Shown here: positions 24,816 to 38,784 of the stretch, piece by piece
Layout: the number at the start of each line of letters is the position of its first letter
Position numbering within the stretch: position 1 is the first letter of the stretch
From: Microcebus murinus
Lineage: Eukaryota > Chordata > Mammalia > Primates > Cheirogaleidae
DNA length: 64,000 bases
Direction: 5' to 3'
NCBI RefSeq assembly: GCF_040939455.1
Contig: NC_134120.1
Span: 14,785,001-14,849,000, forward strand
Made by a program: the position numbers and the translations under genes
The notes under the pieces: generated by a model
The model's input: only the letters and a program-made list of their open reading frames with translations
What the model was told of the DNA's origin: nothing
Databases searched by the model: none

Positions 24816-26900
24816 GAGCTCTTACCCACTCTAGCTTTCCCACCAATCACAATTTATTAGAAATGTGTATTCCTATATTATCTGTGCTGTTTAACTCAGA
24901 GGTTGTAAATTGGCTGCTTACAGCTGCACGGGCTCCCTAGAAGTGTTTGGTTTTGTTTTTTTGTTTTTTTTGTCTTCCTGTGCTTCGGGATTTTTTTTTT
25001 CTTTTTTTTTTTTTAAGTGTTTGGTTTTGTTCACACTATTGGTCTACAAAAATATCTTGTGAAAATTTAAATTGATTTCCAACATTTAAAAACTGAGAGA
25101 TTGCATTAAAAGCCAAAATTCCGACATCTCTTGGAAAATCAGAAGCTCTGACAACCTGGGATCCATTTTCCAAAAGTGCAGAGTAGGCTGGAAGTCTGGT
25201 CCAAACCATCCCCTTTGGAGGAAACTTGGGTGCTCCTGCTCTCCAACACTCCCCCTGTTATGCTGCTTGCTTTTCTCGTTTACATTATCTGGCCGCAGTA
25301 GGCATTTGTGCTTGTTTATTTATCTTAAACCACTCGATCAACACAAACCAGCAAATATTTATTTATGGCGTGGTCCTGCTGAAGGTATAGACAATGCTAC
25401 AAGCATGGAACAAAATTGCTTTTGAGTGTAAACAACATAGTTTTAGGGCTGACGTTCGGCGTTTTTGAGTGTGGTAAATGCATAAGGATAAGAGAGAACC
25501 GAATTCATGACATTCTCACCACATAACACAGGAAACACAGTGGAGACGCTGCCTCGAAATTTATTATGTCCAACCTGGTAACTCAGAACAACTGTGGCCG
25601 TCTCCACACTCACTTTGACATAAAACATAAGGGACACTGTTAACTACCTGATTGCAGAAATTAGTAAACTTCTGTTCAAATCAGGCATCCTGAACTGTAA
25701 CAAATAAGCTCAACAAAGGAAAAGTGAGTCCTGATATTGTTTACCTACAAAAGGTATGTTAATCCCGTCCTCGAACATTATCATTATAAAGGGTTGTTGA
25801 TCTCCTGATCCGCACTGAATGCAAACTTGAGGCAACTGGGCCTTTTAGGGAATTGCAAATTAAGCTTGCAAAAAAGAAAATGGAGGGGAGAAGTGGGGGC
25901 AGGTGGGCCTCCGAAATGGGTCCAAATCAGCTGGATTGTGAAGGACTTTTTAAGATTTGGATTTGAAATGGTGTATAAACTCTTTTTTAGATTTAACATT
26001 GTATTAAGAGAATTAGAAGCAGAATGTGAAAATGTATATTTCTTAACTGTATATCTCTCTGGAACAGAGATGTATCTTTTAATGTTGGGCTTGCAACAAA
26101 GGTAAACATGGAGATGTTTTTGCCAAACAAAATAATAAAGATTTCTCATGAAGCATTAGAGTCTCCTACTCTCTGTTAAAAAAAAAAAAATAGGACCAGT
26201 AAAAAGGACAATTTTTCAAAAGATTACCAGATTATCCTTTTTCATGAAACAAGTTCAAAAATGATACCACAAATCTGGCCATGTCTGTGTTGTTACTTAG
26301 AGTGTTCAATATATATGCATATATATAAAAAACACAACAACAAACATGATTAGTAATAGTCGTTCATATGTTTCATGCAGAAAATAGGATTTGACAGCTA
26401 AACAAGAAGAGGATGTGAGATATGAATGAGGCATATTTAGAGGCAGCCTGGGATGAAATGTACAGGCCATAGACCCAATTCTGTTTATTCTAACAAGGGA
26501 ACTTGTTTTTCCCTATATAGCATGCTTGTTAACAGGAAATTAGCCAGAACATTTGATCAATTAAATCTTCCTTTAAGACAGATGGTGTGTGAGGCTCCCT
26601 GCCCCCGTGGGCCCTAGGGTGGAGGCACTGACACCTCCCAAATTCCAGGTGCACGAGAGTATCTCCTTCAAATGCCCTTCTGCTTCTGGAGCTCTCCTTC
26701 GACCTGAAAAGTCTGCATCTTTAATGAAACTCTGGTAATGCTGATACTTCTAGTCAGTGGACAGTTTGGGCCAACCAAAGAGGCCAACGGGAAGAAGAAT
26801 GTTCCAGGCAGCAATGCGAGGCAGGTAGTGGCAAGGGTTGAGTGGGGCAAGAAGCCACTGGAGGAATCAGCATATTATTGTGGGGCCCTGTGGCTTCCCA
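24816..26900. other. Mostly single-copy DNA upstream of PMAIP1
   Basis: No gene is supported. It contains T-rich tracts at about 24950-25015, an inverted repeat TGGAGACG/CGTCTCCA (about 25543 and 25598), and an ATATATATGCATATATAT run near 26310-26328. Overlapping open frames at 25784-26149 on both strands have no recognised motif. Confidence 0.5.
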
Positions 26901-26919
26901 CGCACAAGGCCAAGCACCT

Positions 26920-27300
26920 TTTTCAGTAGGTGATTTCAAAAGGAGCTTGAAAGTAAAGTTAATTTCTGTTAGCACAACATATGAGCATATTATAAGATAT
27001 GGAAAACAGAGAAAAATAATTTTAAATCTCCTTTAATCTCAGCACCTTAATGCAACCATTATAAGAATTTTGGTGTACAGACTTCCAGCCTTATTGTCAA
27101 TTAATGTTTCTAAAAATCATAATTGCACGCAGTATATATAAAATTCTGTGTACTGTTTCTCACTTAACATTATGTCAAAAATAGTTTGCCTGTCTTCATG
27201 ACCATCGTTTTTCTTGCTACGTAATACGGTGACCAAGTAGACAGCTCTCAGCTTACCCAGCCACTCACCTGTTGGTAGAACTTTGGGATATGTCTCTCTT
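26920..27300. mobile_element. Probable ancient L1M-type fragment
   Basis: The stretch 'AGCATATTATAAGATATGGAAAACAG', 'GTGTACTGTTTCTCACTTAACATTATG' and 'ACCATCGTTTTTCTTGC' resembles old L1M sequence often seen in mammals. The family call is from memory and is weak. Confidence 0.4.
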
Positions 27301-27677
27301 CTCTCCTCCCTTACCTCCCTTCTCTTGCAAATTAATTTCAGTTTAACTCCTTTTAAAGTCCAGCTACTATTTAGTTGTATTTATGCTTCCAATGTGAAGG
27401 AGGAAAAAAAGTACTAAAAGGCTGACCTCCTAGTGCTGACCCTGTCTTTCTTTTCATTGCTTCTCCTACGTTTCCCATTGAACAATTTGCTACATTCAGC
27501 ACCCGAAGTCTCTATTCTTCATATTATTCTCCCTTGTTACTAATTTTTCCCTGGTTTTCTGGATCATCACAGATAATGACTGTTGAGCATGTTTGTGCTT
27601 TTCCACCCTCCTTTTATTCATGTTTTTTCTTTTTACTGCAAAGATAACAGAAGATAAATAGGCAGAAGCATGTTTCA

Positions 27678-27854
<177 letters not shown>

Positions 27855-28432
27855 TCCTATTAATTATCCTGAAAAGGCAAAAGAAGTCCTGGGCCTCGCA
27901 GATAAATAGTCTTAGGAAAAAAGGATTTAAAAGGTATATAAATACATGCACACACTGGTACATTTGCCCTGTGGAGTGGGGAAAAGGCATGGCTGAAATG
28001 GATGGTAGTCATGGTCTACAAGAGGTAGCAGGAGCAATACAAAGACAAACTTGATGAGAAGGGAATGGGAAATTGAAAGATGTGTTGAGTGTCTGGAGGC
28101 TTTGAGTATTACTACTTGCATGCAAAATTATTACCCAGCTATGTACCAGATAAGAGACAGAAGAAATAGATACCAGAGAGGAGAAATACCAGGCAGAGAC
28201 AGAAGGTGAAGGGGCAGAGCAGGCTCCTTGGGTAGCCATAGCACTGCACCCTTGGATCCAGCCCTCTTTTTTGAATGTGTGGAGGGTAGATCTGATTCTG
28301 GCAGCAAGTGCGCTCACTTTCTCTCTCTCTCTTCTATGGGATAGGATATGAGGCTCAGGAAGGCATGGAGAAAGGCCTTACGGAGGGTTTTATGAAGTCA
28401 CTAGCAGCCAAGTAAGGCCCTTTCAAGTCTAC

Positions 28433-28725
28433 TTTTTTTTTTTTTTTTTTGAGACAGAGTCTCATTCTGTTGCCTGGTCTAGAGTGCAGTGGCATCATTA
28501 TAGCCCAGTGAGCAATCTTTCAAATATTCTATGGGCTCAGTGCTCTTCCTGCCCCAGCCTCCTCAAGTAGCTGAGACTACAGGTGTACACCACCACACCC
28601 TGCTAATTTTTCTGTTTTTTGTAGAGACAGGGTTTCACTCTTCCTCAGGCTGGTCTCAAACTCCTCACTTCAAGTGATCCTCCCACCTCCTCCTCCCAAA
28701 GTGCTAGGATTATAAAGTGAGCCAC
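28433..28725 (-). mobile_element. Old dimeric Alu
   Basis: Poly-T, 'GAGACAGAGTCTCATTCTG', 'TTTTTTGTAGAGACAGGG' linker and a diverged end. Imperfect flanking repeats CAAGTCTACTTT and CAAGTATACTTT mark the insertion. Confidence 0.88.
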
Positions 28726-28899
28726 AAGTATACTTTTGCAGAACCCTGAGACTTAATTATTACAGCCTCCTGGAGCAGAACACTTGAAACCACAATCCAT
28801 GATTGACTTCTCCCCCTTTCTTTACTCCTTGCATTTGAGCTGTCATTAGTTCTTACACATCTTTCTTTAAAATGGCCTTTGGGGTTAGCCCTCCTTCTC

Positions 28900-29240
28900 A
28901 AATTTCTCTGCCTACAGTGCATGACATTTCACCCTGGCATTACTGCAGATGTCTTCTACCTGGGCACCTCTCCTTCTCTGCCAGTGGAGCCCCCCATCCT
29001 TCCCTCTACCTATAAAGCTCCAATAGCTTGGCATTCACTCCCTTGCTGAAGAATTTGTAGAGATCTACCCATTGCCCAAGCAAACAGTTCAGTCCTCCAC
29101 CTTCCCGGCCTCACTGGTATGCAGGTCACAGGTCATTTTATGGGTTCCTTAAAATGAGCTGTGCACTCTTGCAGGGCAGCAAGCCCCTTTCTCCCTCCTG
29201 GCTACCTCTCCTCCAGACCATTTTACCCAACTCTATTTTA
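28900..29240 (+). mobile_element. Possible L2 fragment
   Basis: 'CCCTTGCTGAAGAATTTGTAG', 'CTGGTATGCAGG' and a C/T-rich composition are loosely L2-like. Weak. Confidence 0.3.
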
Positions 29241-29391
29241 TTTGCTTTACTACTTCAACTTCATTTTCTTTGAAAATAATGATTACCTGAAATAATGATC
29301 TAAGTCTCAAAGAATTACAATATATAAACAAAAGTCCAGTTGATAGGGAAAATTATATTAAATCCTTCTATATCTTTTTTTTTTTTCATGT

Positions 29392-29520
29392 TATCTGTAT
29401 TCCAGCTTCACTACTTACTGGATAAGTGAATGTAGCAAATTGCTTAACTTCTCTGAGCCTCAGTTTCCTAATTTGGAAAGAGAATAACAACACCATCCTG
29501 ACAGGGCCTTTTTGGTATTG
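29392..29520 (+). mobile_element. MIR element
   Basis: 'CCAGCTTCACTACTTACTGG', 'AACTTCTCTGAGCCTCAG' and 'TTTCCTAATTTGGAAAGAG' are a clear MIR core. Confidence 0.85.
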
Positions 29521-29618
29521 AAAAGGAATATACTGGAATACAGGCTCTGTAGAAAAAATAAAAAAAAAAAAAAAAGAAAAGGAATAATATTTTTTTAAAA
29601 AAAGAATAATATACATAC

Positions 29619-29945
29619 GGCCAGGCGCAGTGGCTCACACCTGTAATCCTAGCACTCTGGGAGGCCGAGGCGGGCAGATTGCTGGAGGTCAGGAGTTTGA
29701 AACCAGCCTGAGCAAGAGCGAGACCCTGTCTCTACTATAAATAGAAAGAAATTAATTGGCTAACTAATATATATATAGAAAAAAATAGCCGGGCACGGTG
29801 GCGCATGCCTGTAGTCCCAGCTATTCGGGAGGCTGAGGCAGAAGGATTGCTTGAGCCAGGAGTTTGAGGTTGCTGTGAGGTAGGCTGACGCCATAGCACT
29901 CACTCTAGCCTGGGCAACAAAACGAGACTCTGTCTCAAAAAAATA
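29619..29945 (+). mobile_element. Full-length lemur-type Alu
   Basis: 'GGCCAGGCGCAGTGGCTCACACC' to 'CTCTGTCTC' and A-tail, with linker 'GAAATTAATTGGCTAACTAA'. Its tail has expanded into the pentanucleotide repeat that follows. Confidence 0.95.
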
Positions 29946-29998
29946 TATAATATAATATAATATAATATAATATAATATAATATAATATAATAATATAA
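29945..29998. repeat. (TAATA)n microsatellite at an Alu tail
   Basis: About ten 5-bp units, growing from the Alu's poly-A tail. Confidence 0.95.
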
Positions 29999-30042
29999 AA
30001 GAAGAAAAAAGAGTGCCTGTCATGTTGGGAAGGCTCAGGCCA

Positions 30043-30071
30043 CGTGTGTGTGTGTGTGTGTGTGTGTGTGG
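30043..30071. repeat. (GT)n microsatellite
   Basis: About 14 GT units, read directly. Confidence 0.95.
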
Positions 30072-30501
30072 GAGAAGCTTTCTCTACCCGCCTGCCCCCA
30101 CCACCATTCTCAGAACGAGGGGCAGGGCAGGTAAGCGGGTCAGTTCTACCCCAAAAGTCCCTGGAATGAATTTTAAAATGACTACTTTCCTCATCACCAA
30201 CACAGAAGCCCTTCTTTGGCAACCCCACAAGCCCCCGCGCCCATGGGGAAATGTGACAGGCCAAATTGCAACCCGAATTCTGTGACAATAAACAGGACCA
30301 TTTTTATGGAGGTCCTCGGAGAAAGGAAAGAGGTTGCAGGCAGAGAAAGGAAACTAAAAGAAAAAGAGGAAATGAATCACTTTCTGAGCCTTAGACCTCA
30401 GGCGCACGAACAGGTGGGGGAGTGGGGCTGAGTTAGCGGAGTCATCATCAGTAGGTCATCTTTTTTTTTCTTTTGGGGAACATGCAAAACCAAATACCCT
30501 T

Positions 30502-30664
30502 AGCCGGGCATAGTGGCGCATGCCTATAGTCCCAGCGACTAGGGAGGCTGAGGCAGGAGGATTGCTTGAGCCCAGGAGTTTGAGATTGCTGTGAGCTAGG
30601 CTGATGCCACAGCATTCTAGCCTGGGCAACAGAGTGAGACTCTGTCTAAAAAAAAAAAAAAAAA
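30502..30664 (+). mobile_element. Alu right-arm monomer
   Basis: Starts 'AGCCGGGCATAGTGGCGCATGCC' and ends in poly-A. It is the lemur-type right arm alone, flanked by CAAATACCC on both sides, so it inserted as a 5'-truncated copy. Confidence 0.9.
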
Positions 30665-30822
30665 TAACAAATACCCATATTTATCTTATTGAATAAAATT
30701 CTGGCGGGAAAGGAGCGTGGGATCTCAAGCTTTCTTGGGAGGAAGTGTGGGAGTTTCTCCCTGTCCTTTTGGAACTCTGCCCCGTGGTGCTCTGGGCTAC
30801 AGGAGGCTCTGGTTTCAGTTTT

Positions 30823-30978
30823 CTAGAGTACAGTGGCATCATCACAGCCCGCTGAAATCTCAAACATTCTATGGGCTCAAGTGCTTTCCCTGCCCCACCC
30901 CACCCCCAGTAGCTGAGACTACAGGAGCACACCCCACCCCGGCTAATTTTTCTATTTTTTGTAGAGATGGGGTTTCAT
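30823..30978 (-). mobile_element. Diverged Alu fragment
   Basis: 'TAGAGTACAGTGGCATCATCAC' through 'AGTAGCTGAGACTACAGG' to 'TTTTTTGTAGAGATGGGG'. Both ends are missing. Confidence 0.8.
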
Positions 30979-31044
30979 CAGCAGTTAATACCACTGCTGT
31001 CAGTATTAACTTTGATTCCTTAATGCAGGTATAATACCCAGTTT

Positions 31045-31190
31045 TAGAGGCAGAAATCCGGATTTACTCCTAACTCTGCCACTTGAAACCCAACATGTTC
31101 TTAGGCAAAGGACTGACTTACCTGGGGCCCAGTTAGCCCGTCTGTCAAATGGTTGCCTTGGTTGTCTTAACTCTGTACCCACCTCCTCAG
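31045..31190 (+). mobile_element. MIR fragment
   Basis: 'ACTCCTAACTCTGCCACTTGAAACCC' and 'CAGTTAGCCCGTCTGTCAAATGG' follow MIR. Confidence 0.65.
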
Positions 31191-31479
31191 TTTGGGGGAA
31201 GGCTCTACAGTGAGAGAGCAGATACAGAAGTAAACTATAAACTATAAAGTAATGTACACATGTGCTTTATTAGTATTATTAGAACAGAAGTTCAATCAAT
31301 TAGGATGTGGTTATAAAGCTGTAATTGTAACTGATAAAATGGTAGTTTCAGAAAAGAAAAAAAAAAGTGATCTCACAACAAACCGGTAACCACAAACCTC
31401 TTGAAGAGGAATGAACTCTAAGTCATTGGTAGGCAGAGATAGGAGGGATGGCTATTTTTTATTGTACATTCTTTTATAA

Positions 31480-32095
31480 CTTTTGAATATTTTAAAACAC
31501 ATATTCGTAATAATTGCTCAAAGAATATGCAAATAAAATTCAAATTTATGTGGACCAAGCAATTTCTCTCCCAGGTATACATCAAATAGAAATGGATGTA
31601 TATATTCATTAAAAGACACATACGATAATGTTCATAGCAGCACTATTTGTAGTGGCCTCAAACTGGACATTGTCTAAATGCCTAACAACTGTAGAATGAA
31701 TAAAGAAACTACAATCTTTTCCCACAATATAATACTGTACAGCAACTACCATGAATGATCTACAGCCAAAGACAACAACATGAATAAATATGACAAAATA
31801 ATGTGGAGGGAAAGAAGTCAGGTACAAAAGAGTGCCCACTCTGTGGCTTCATTTAGAAAAGGTTAGAAGGCAGCAAAACTAATATATGCTGTTAGAAGTT
31901 ATAATACTAGTCCCCCTTAAAAGACTTTGTAACTTAAGGGGTCCTAGAGGGGCTTCTGGGGTGTTGGTAACATTCTACTTCTTAATCTGGGTGCTGCTGT
32001 TTATATGGGTGGGTTTAATTTGTGAAAATTTATTACACTTTTTTCTGTCTGTATGCTGTACATCAATTCAAGGTTAGAATAAATAAATAAATAAG
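31480..32095 (+). mobile_element. Ancient L1M 3' end
   Basis: 'CCAGGTATACATCAAATAGAAATGGATG', 'ATAGCAGCACTATTTGTAGTGGCC', 'AATCTGGGTGCTGCTGTTTATATGGGTGGG' and 'TTTTTCTGTCTGTATGCTG' are the end of ORF2 and the 3' UTR of an old L1. It ends in AATAAATAAATAA. Confidence 0.82.
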
Positions 32096-32292
32096 GAAGA
32101 TTGGATGGGGTAGGAGCTATCCCAGTGGGACTCACAAAAGAACAATAGAACAATGAAATAAATTTTTCCAGTGAGCTCCAAATGGCATCCATTTCATTCA
32201 ATCTCTAAGTGGCAGTTTAAGAAATTCACAGAGGCTACCATTTGTCAGTGGCAGCAGAAATTAAAATACAGAGCAAAATGTGATAAAGTCAG

Positions 32293-32408
32293 GGCCTGGT
32301 GCAATGGCTCACACCTGTAATCCCAGCACGTAGGGAGGCCAGGGTAGGAGGATCACTTGATGCCAGGAGTTTGAGACCATCCTGAGCAACATAGCAAGAC
32401 CCTGTCTC

Positions 32409-32440
<32 letters not shown>
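32293..32440 (+). mobile_element. FLAM-like Alu monomer
   Basis: 'GGGCCTGGTGCAATGGCTC' to 'CATAGCAAGACCCTGTCTC' and an AAAAG tail, one arm. The next Alu inserted directly in its tail. Confidence 0.88.
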
Positions 32441-32781
32441 GGCCGGGCATGGTGGCTCACGCCTGTAATCCTAGCACTCTGGGAGGCCGAGGCAGGCGGA
32501 TTGCTCGAGGTCAGGAGTTCGAAACCAGCCTGAGCAAGAGCAAGACCCCGTCTCTACCATAAATAGAAAGAAATTAATTGGCCAACTAATATATAGAGAA
32601 AAAATTAGCCAGGCATGGTGGCGCATGCTTGTAGTCCCAGCTACTCGGGAGGCTGAGGCAGCAGGATTGCTTGAGCCCAGGAGTTTGAGGTTGCTGTGAG
32701 CCAGGCTGACGCCACAGCACTCACTCTAGCCTGGGCAACAAGGCAAGACTCTGTCTCAAAAAAAAAAAAAAAAAAAAAAAA
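32441..32781 (+). mobile_element. Full-length lemur-type Alu in a monomer tail
   Basis: 'GGCCGGGCATGGTGGCTCACGCC' to a long poly-A followed by GCAAGCAAGC and AAGAAAGAAGG. It sits end to end with the monomer before it. Confidence 0.95.
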
Positions 32782-32819
32782 GCAAGCAAGCAAGAAAGAA
32801 GGAAGAAAAGAAATTAAAA

Positions 32820-33259
32820 TATGAAAGTCAAGTGAATTGGTATCTTTTTCAATACTACCAAGTAACAGAACAATGAGATAAAGATATGATGTATGATTGG
32901 AACTATGTCAAGATCTCAAAATGAAGCCACAGAGTTAGCAATATTCGAGTATTAGAGTTCAGAATGTCAGGGTGAGAGTAAAAGACATTTTTATATCCTC
33001 CAGCACTGAAAAACGTTGCTGTGAATAGTGCGGGGAATTTAGCAATAAGGATCCAAAGAAGAAGTCAAGTGAAATGTAAATTGGTGAATTCTAATCTCAA
33101 AGGCCAGTATATAAGACAATCTATCTAACCACTATCTCTTTTACCCTCAAAATCCCAGGGCTAAGGTGCATAGGCCTCAAAGCTGGTAGGTAATGATACC
33201 AGGCTTTGACCTCAGATCTGTAAAGTCCCGCATCCAAGCACCTTGACCTTTTGTCAGTT
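32820..33259. other. Unassigned intergenic DNA
   Basis: AT-rich, no gene or clear repeat recognised. Confidence 0.45.
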
Positions 33260-33780
<521 letters not shown>

Positions 33781-33844
33781 TTGTAATCAGCACCAGGAAA
33801 ACATGAATTAGCTGACCACATCGGAGACCAAGAGGGCCGCATTT

Positions 33845-33960
33845 GCAGCCTAACCCTGCCATTGGCCTTCTGTGTGTGTTTTTAAGCAAGAAGCTCCTCG
33901 TCTCCCAACCATGATTTCCTCCTGTGCAAAATAAAGGTTCAGGCTGATTACTTGCTCTCT
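33845..33960 (+). mobile_element. MIR fragment
   Basis: 'CCTAACCCTGCCATTGGCC', 'TTTTTAAGCAAGAAGCTCC' and 'TCCTGTGCAAAATAAAGG' are MIR-like. Confidence 0.5.
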
Positions 33961-35326
33961 AAATTTCCTGCATTCCAATTCCCAGTCCCTGAATTAAAGT
34001 AATTCACAACAATGTGTGAAAGGCAGTGGATAGCTTATTACCATTCCCAGAGGGGGTTGCATTTTAAAAAGAGAATGTTCCACATTAATCTCTACTTTTT
34101 GGCTATCTGCAGCAGGATAAGTGAAAACAGTGGAACTGACTGGAGAGAGATAATGGGATGGGGAAGGGCAATTGAACCTGAGCTGCTTCTGCCCATGTGA
34201 GTCAGCTGTGCTAATAGTTCCTGCTTTTCTCAGCTTCTTCCTCTCTCCTCATTTCAACTGAGACTTCAAAAGCATCTAGATTTTGTTGTTTTTTACCATT
34301 TCCTGCCCCTTCTTCCCTCCCCAACTGCTACAGTAAGAATGTCTGTGGGGTTTTTGTGGCAGCCAACTTTAGAGAGTGTTAGATTGGGCTTTCCAAAGGG
34401 AGTGGTCCTAGTGATTTCAGGTTTCTCTTTCTATTTTCTGTTTCCAAGTGAGGGGGCTCTATCTGGGGACCAGGCACTGTGGTTTTGCATGTGGGGAAGT
34501 AACTGTCTCCCTGCCCTCTACTTATCCATTTTGTTATCTTTCTGGAACTCAAAGTGTCCAACTAGGAAAATTAGTGTCTGGGCAGGGACAAAGGTTGGCT
34601 CAGAAGAACAAACAAAGAGAGGAAGCACTCAGTATTAATAACAACATCCGCAAATAGTAGAATTTGCCCTGGGTTTCCAGAAGGGCTGTGTGTCACCTTT
34701 TTCTTTAGTTGTTTTGATCTAGTTGTTATAAAATCTATAACAGTGGGGGTTCCCCTTTCCAGCCCAGCCCTTCACCCTCACACACACAAACAACACACAC
34801 ACCCCTCCATCTCTAATCTGAATTGTCCAGAACTCGAGCCAGGGGCTGGGTAGTCTGCCCAACTGATCCTCGATGACAGTGAGGGTACATTTTGTCTCTT
34901 CACAGGGGCCCCACCCTTGTTTTTTCCTTTGGCTATCATGTTCCTCCCAGCAGCTGGGCCGTTGAGGTGGCCTTCTTTGATGCCCGGGTCATAACTAACC
35001 CAGGGGGGATGTTGCCATCAGGCCTGGTGGGCACCTGCTTCCACACTCGCAGGCATTGACATGAGCATTGAATGGCTTTGGCCATTGTTTCTCCGCCAGC
35101 CCTTGCTTTCATCTCAGCCTCAAAACTCCCTGCCTTAAGGGTTTATTACCAGAGGAATTTATTTCAACAAACAGCTGCTAGAGCCACATTTACTGGATCC
35201 CACCTACAAAACAGAATCCCATTCTTTTACCCCAATTTCAAGGGATCCAGGCACTCTCCAGTGGAATCAGACTGAATGGCAGAGATCCAAGGAAAGAGGA
35301 AAAATTCAAATATAAAAGAGATTCAG
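33961..35326. other. Mostly single-copy DNA
   Basis: No gene is supported. It has a CA-rich stretch at about 34779-34803. Open frames (for example 34339-34638) have no recognised domain. Confidence 0.5.
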
Positions 35327-36157
<831 letters not shown>

Positions 36158-36309
36158 CCCCAGTGTTTTTTAAGAAAGGAAAATCCCATATACAGGACAC
36201 ACTTAACTTTCGTGGCAGAGCTTACCTTATACATTTTTGCCTCGAGAGCAAGACTAAACTCTCCAGTTCTGGGTTGATTTAACTCACTGCCACCATCCTC
36301 CCTGCTCAA

Positions 36310-36475
36310 TATGAGAAAGAGACCAAGAACATCTGCATCTGGGAGCTCGTTAGGAATGCAGAATCCCAGGCCCTGTCGGAGACCTACAGACTCAGAATCT
36401 GCATTTCAGCAATATTTCCAGGTGATTCAGATGCATGTTAAAGTTTGAGAAGCCTGTCCAGCCTCCCTCACTGTT
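36310..36475 (+). mobile_element. MER5-like hAT fragment
   Basis: 'CGTTAGGAATGCAGAATCCCAGGCCC', 'GACTCAGAATCTGCATTTCAGC' and 'CCAGGTGATTCAGATGCATG' follow the MER5A/B consensus. Confidence 0.75.
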
Positions 36476-36479
36476 AACT

Positions 36480-37080
36480 TTTTAAAAAACTAGTGCCATG
36501 TAATGTAATCTAAGAATCTATGTGATGTTCTTGTGCCCATAACATACTGAGGTCAGAGCATTTACAGAGCGATGGAAGATAAGAAAATGCATTAAATTTT
36601 CCATGCATTTAGCAGTTAAAAAAAAAAAAAACCAAAATCTTTAACATCTGTTGGAAAGTGTAAAAGCTTTATTTTCTCATCTTTTTAAAAATTTGATTCA
36701 TATGGTCTTATTTATAAAATGAAGATTTGAGGGTTTGTCTTATTTTTGTCATTTTTGTAGAAGAAAGTGAGTAGAAAGCACAACTTGCTCCCAACCCTAA
36801 CTAAATCTACAATGAGGGAAAGGCTTGGCATATTTCAAATGTTTTGAGAGCTTTTGTAAAGCAAGTAAGCAAATGGGGTGTTTGATGTTACCTCTGGGAA
36901 TGGGCAGTGCTGATTAATTGGGCATTTGGGAGCTGGGAGGGGCACTCAGAGCTGGCTCATTGTTGACTATGAGCATCGATGGACAATGGACCTTTCAAAG
37001 GACCATCATTATGTATGGTCACGCAGGCGGGGCTTAAATAGCACCCCTTTGAATAGATTTTGAACTGTTGTAATCCAATT
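36480..37080. other. Single-copy intergenic DNA
   Basis: AT-rich, no gene or obvious repeat recognised. Confidence 0.45.
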
Positions 37081-37097
37081 CACTTTTTATTTATTTA

Positions 37098-37422
37098 TTT
37101 ATTTTTGGGGGACAGAGTCTCAACTTTGTTGCTCAGGCTAGAGTGAGTGCTGTGGCGTCAGCCTAGCTCACAGCAACCTCAATCTCCTGGGTTCAAGTGA
37201 TCCTACTGGCTCAGCCTCCCGAGTAGCTGGGACTACAGGCATGTGCCACCATGCCTGGCTAATTTTTGTATATATATTTTTAGTTGGTCAATTAATTTCT
37301 TTCTATTTTTAGTAGAGACGGGGTCTTGCTCAGGCTGGTTTCGAACTCCTGACCTTGAGCGATCAAGGAGCCTCGGCCTCCCAGAGTGCTGGATTACAGG
37401 TGTGAGCCACTATGCCCGGCCC
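37098..37422 (-). mobile_element. Full-length lemur-type Alu
   Basis: (TTTA)n and 'GGGGGACAGAGTCTC' to 'ACTATGCCCGGCC'. It abuts an older Alu on the right. Confidence 0.93.
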
Positions 37423-37705
37423 TGTTTTGTTTTTGTTTTTAGAGATAGGGTCTCACTCTGTCACCCAGCCTGGAGTGTAATGATATGGTCATAGCTCACT
37501 GTAACCTTGAATTCCTGAGCTCAAGCAACCCTCCCAACTAGCTAGGACTGCAGGTGCATGCCATTATGCCCAGCTAATATACTTTTTTTTAAGACAGGGT
37601 CTTGCTATGTTGCCCAGGCTGGTCTCAAACTCCTGGCCTCAATCTCTCTCACACCGTGGCCTCCCAAAACACTGTGATTGCAAATGTGAGCCATCACACC
37701 CTGCC
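37423..37705 (-). mobile_element. Old AluJ-like element
   Basis: 'TTTTTAGAGATAGGGTCTCACTCTG', dimeric with 'AAGACAGGGTCTTGCTATGTTG' linker, ending 'CACACCCTGCC'. The younger lemur-type Alu lies end to end in its tail. ATTCACT occurs on both sides of the pair. Confidence 0.88.
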
Positions 37706-37898
37706 TGATTCACTGTCTAGATTCCCTTTATACTTGAGGAGGTTAGTGTAGATGGGGGAAAGGGCTTTGGAGTCTACTGAGCAGGATTGGAGTGGGAAGG
37801 AGTTGCCACAGTAACTCCAATTTGAGATTAGGCCTCATTTTCTTAAACACTAACTACATAGAGTAATATATAGTCCTAATTTCTTACACATCTTACTT

Positions 37899-38193
37899 TT
37901 TTTTTTCTTCTTTTTTGAGACAGGATCTCACTCTGTCACCCATGCTAGAGTACAGTAGAGTCATTATAGCTCACTGCGATCTCAAATTCCTGGGCTCAAG
38001 CAATTCTCCTGCCTCAGCCTCCTGAGTAGCTAGGACTATAGGCACGTGCCGGCATGCCTGGCTAATATTTTGTTTTTTGTAGAAAAGGATCTTGGTCTTG
38101 CTCAAGTTGGTCTTGAACCCCTGGCCTGAAGTAATCTTACTGTTTCAGCCTCCCAAAGTGCTAGGATTACATGTGTAAACCACCACACTTGGC
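37899..38193 (-). mobile_element. Old dimeric Alu
   Basis: 'GAGACAGGATCTCACTCTG' to 'CACACTTGGCC', with linker 'TTTTTTGTAGAAAAGGATC'. Flanks read ATCTTACTTT and ATCCTACTTT. Confidence 0.9.
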
Positions 38194-38448
38194 CCTCATA
38201 TCCTACTTTCTTAAATACACATAGACTACTAAATGTGGTATACCCTCCTCACAAAATATTAATCCTAAATATTTCATTCTCTTAAACATTTGTATATCTA
38301 ATTCACATTCTTCTCCTGGTTGAAAGATATTGAAACTATCTTTAAAAACAACATAAATTTGGGGGTTGTCTTCCCATGTCATTTGGGGGGTTGGAATGCT
38401 TGTTAGATTCTCATTCAGACACCCCAATGGAACATCCTATGCCTTGTT

Positions 38449-38784
<336 letters not shown>

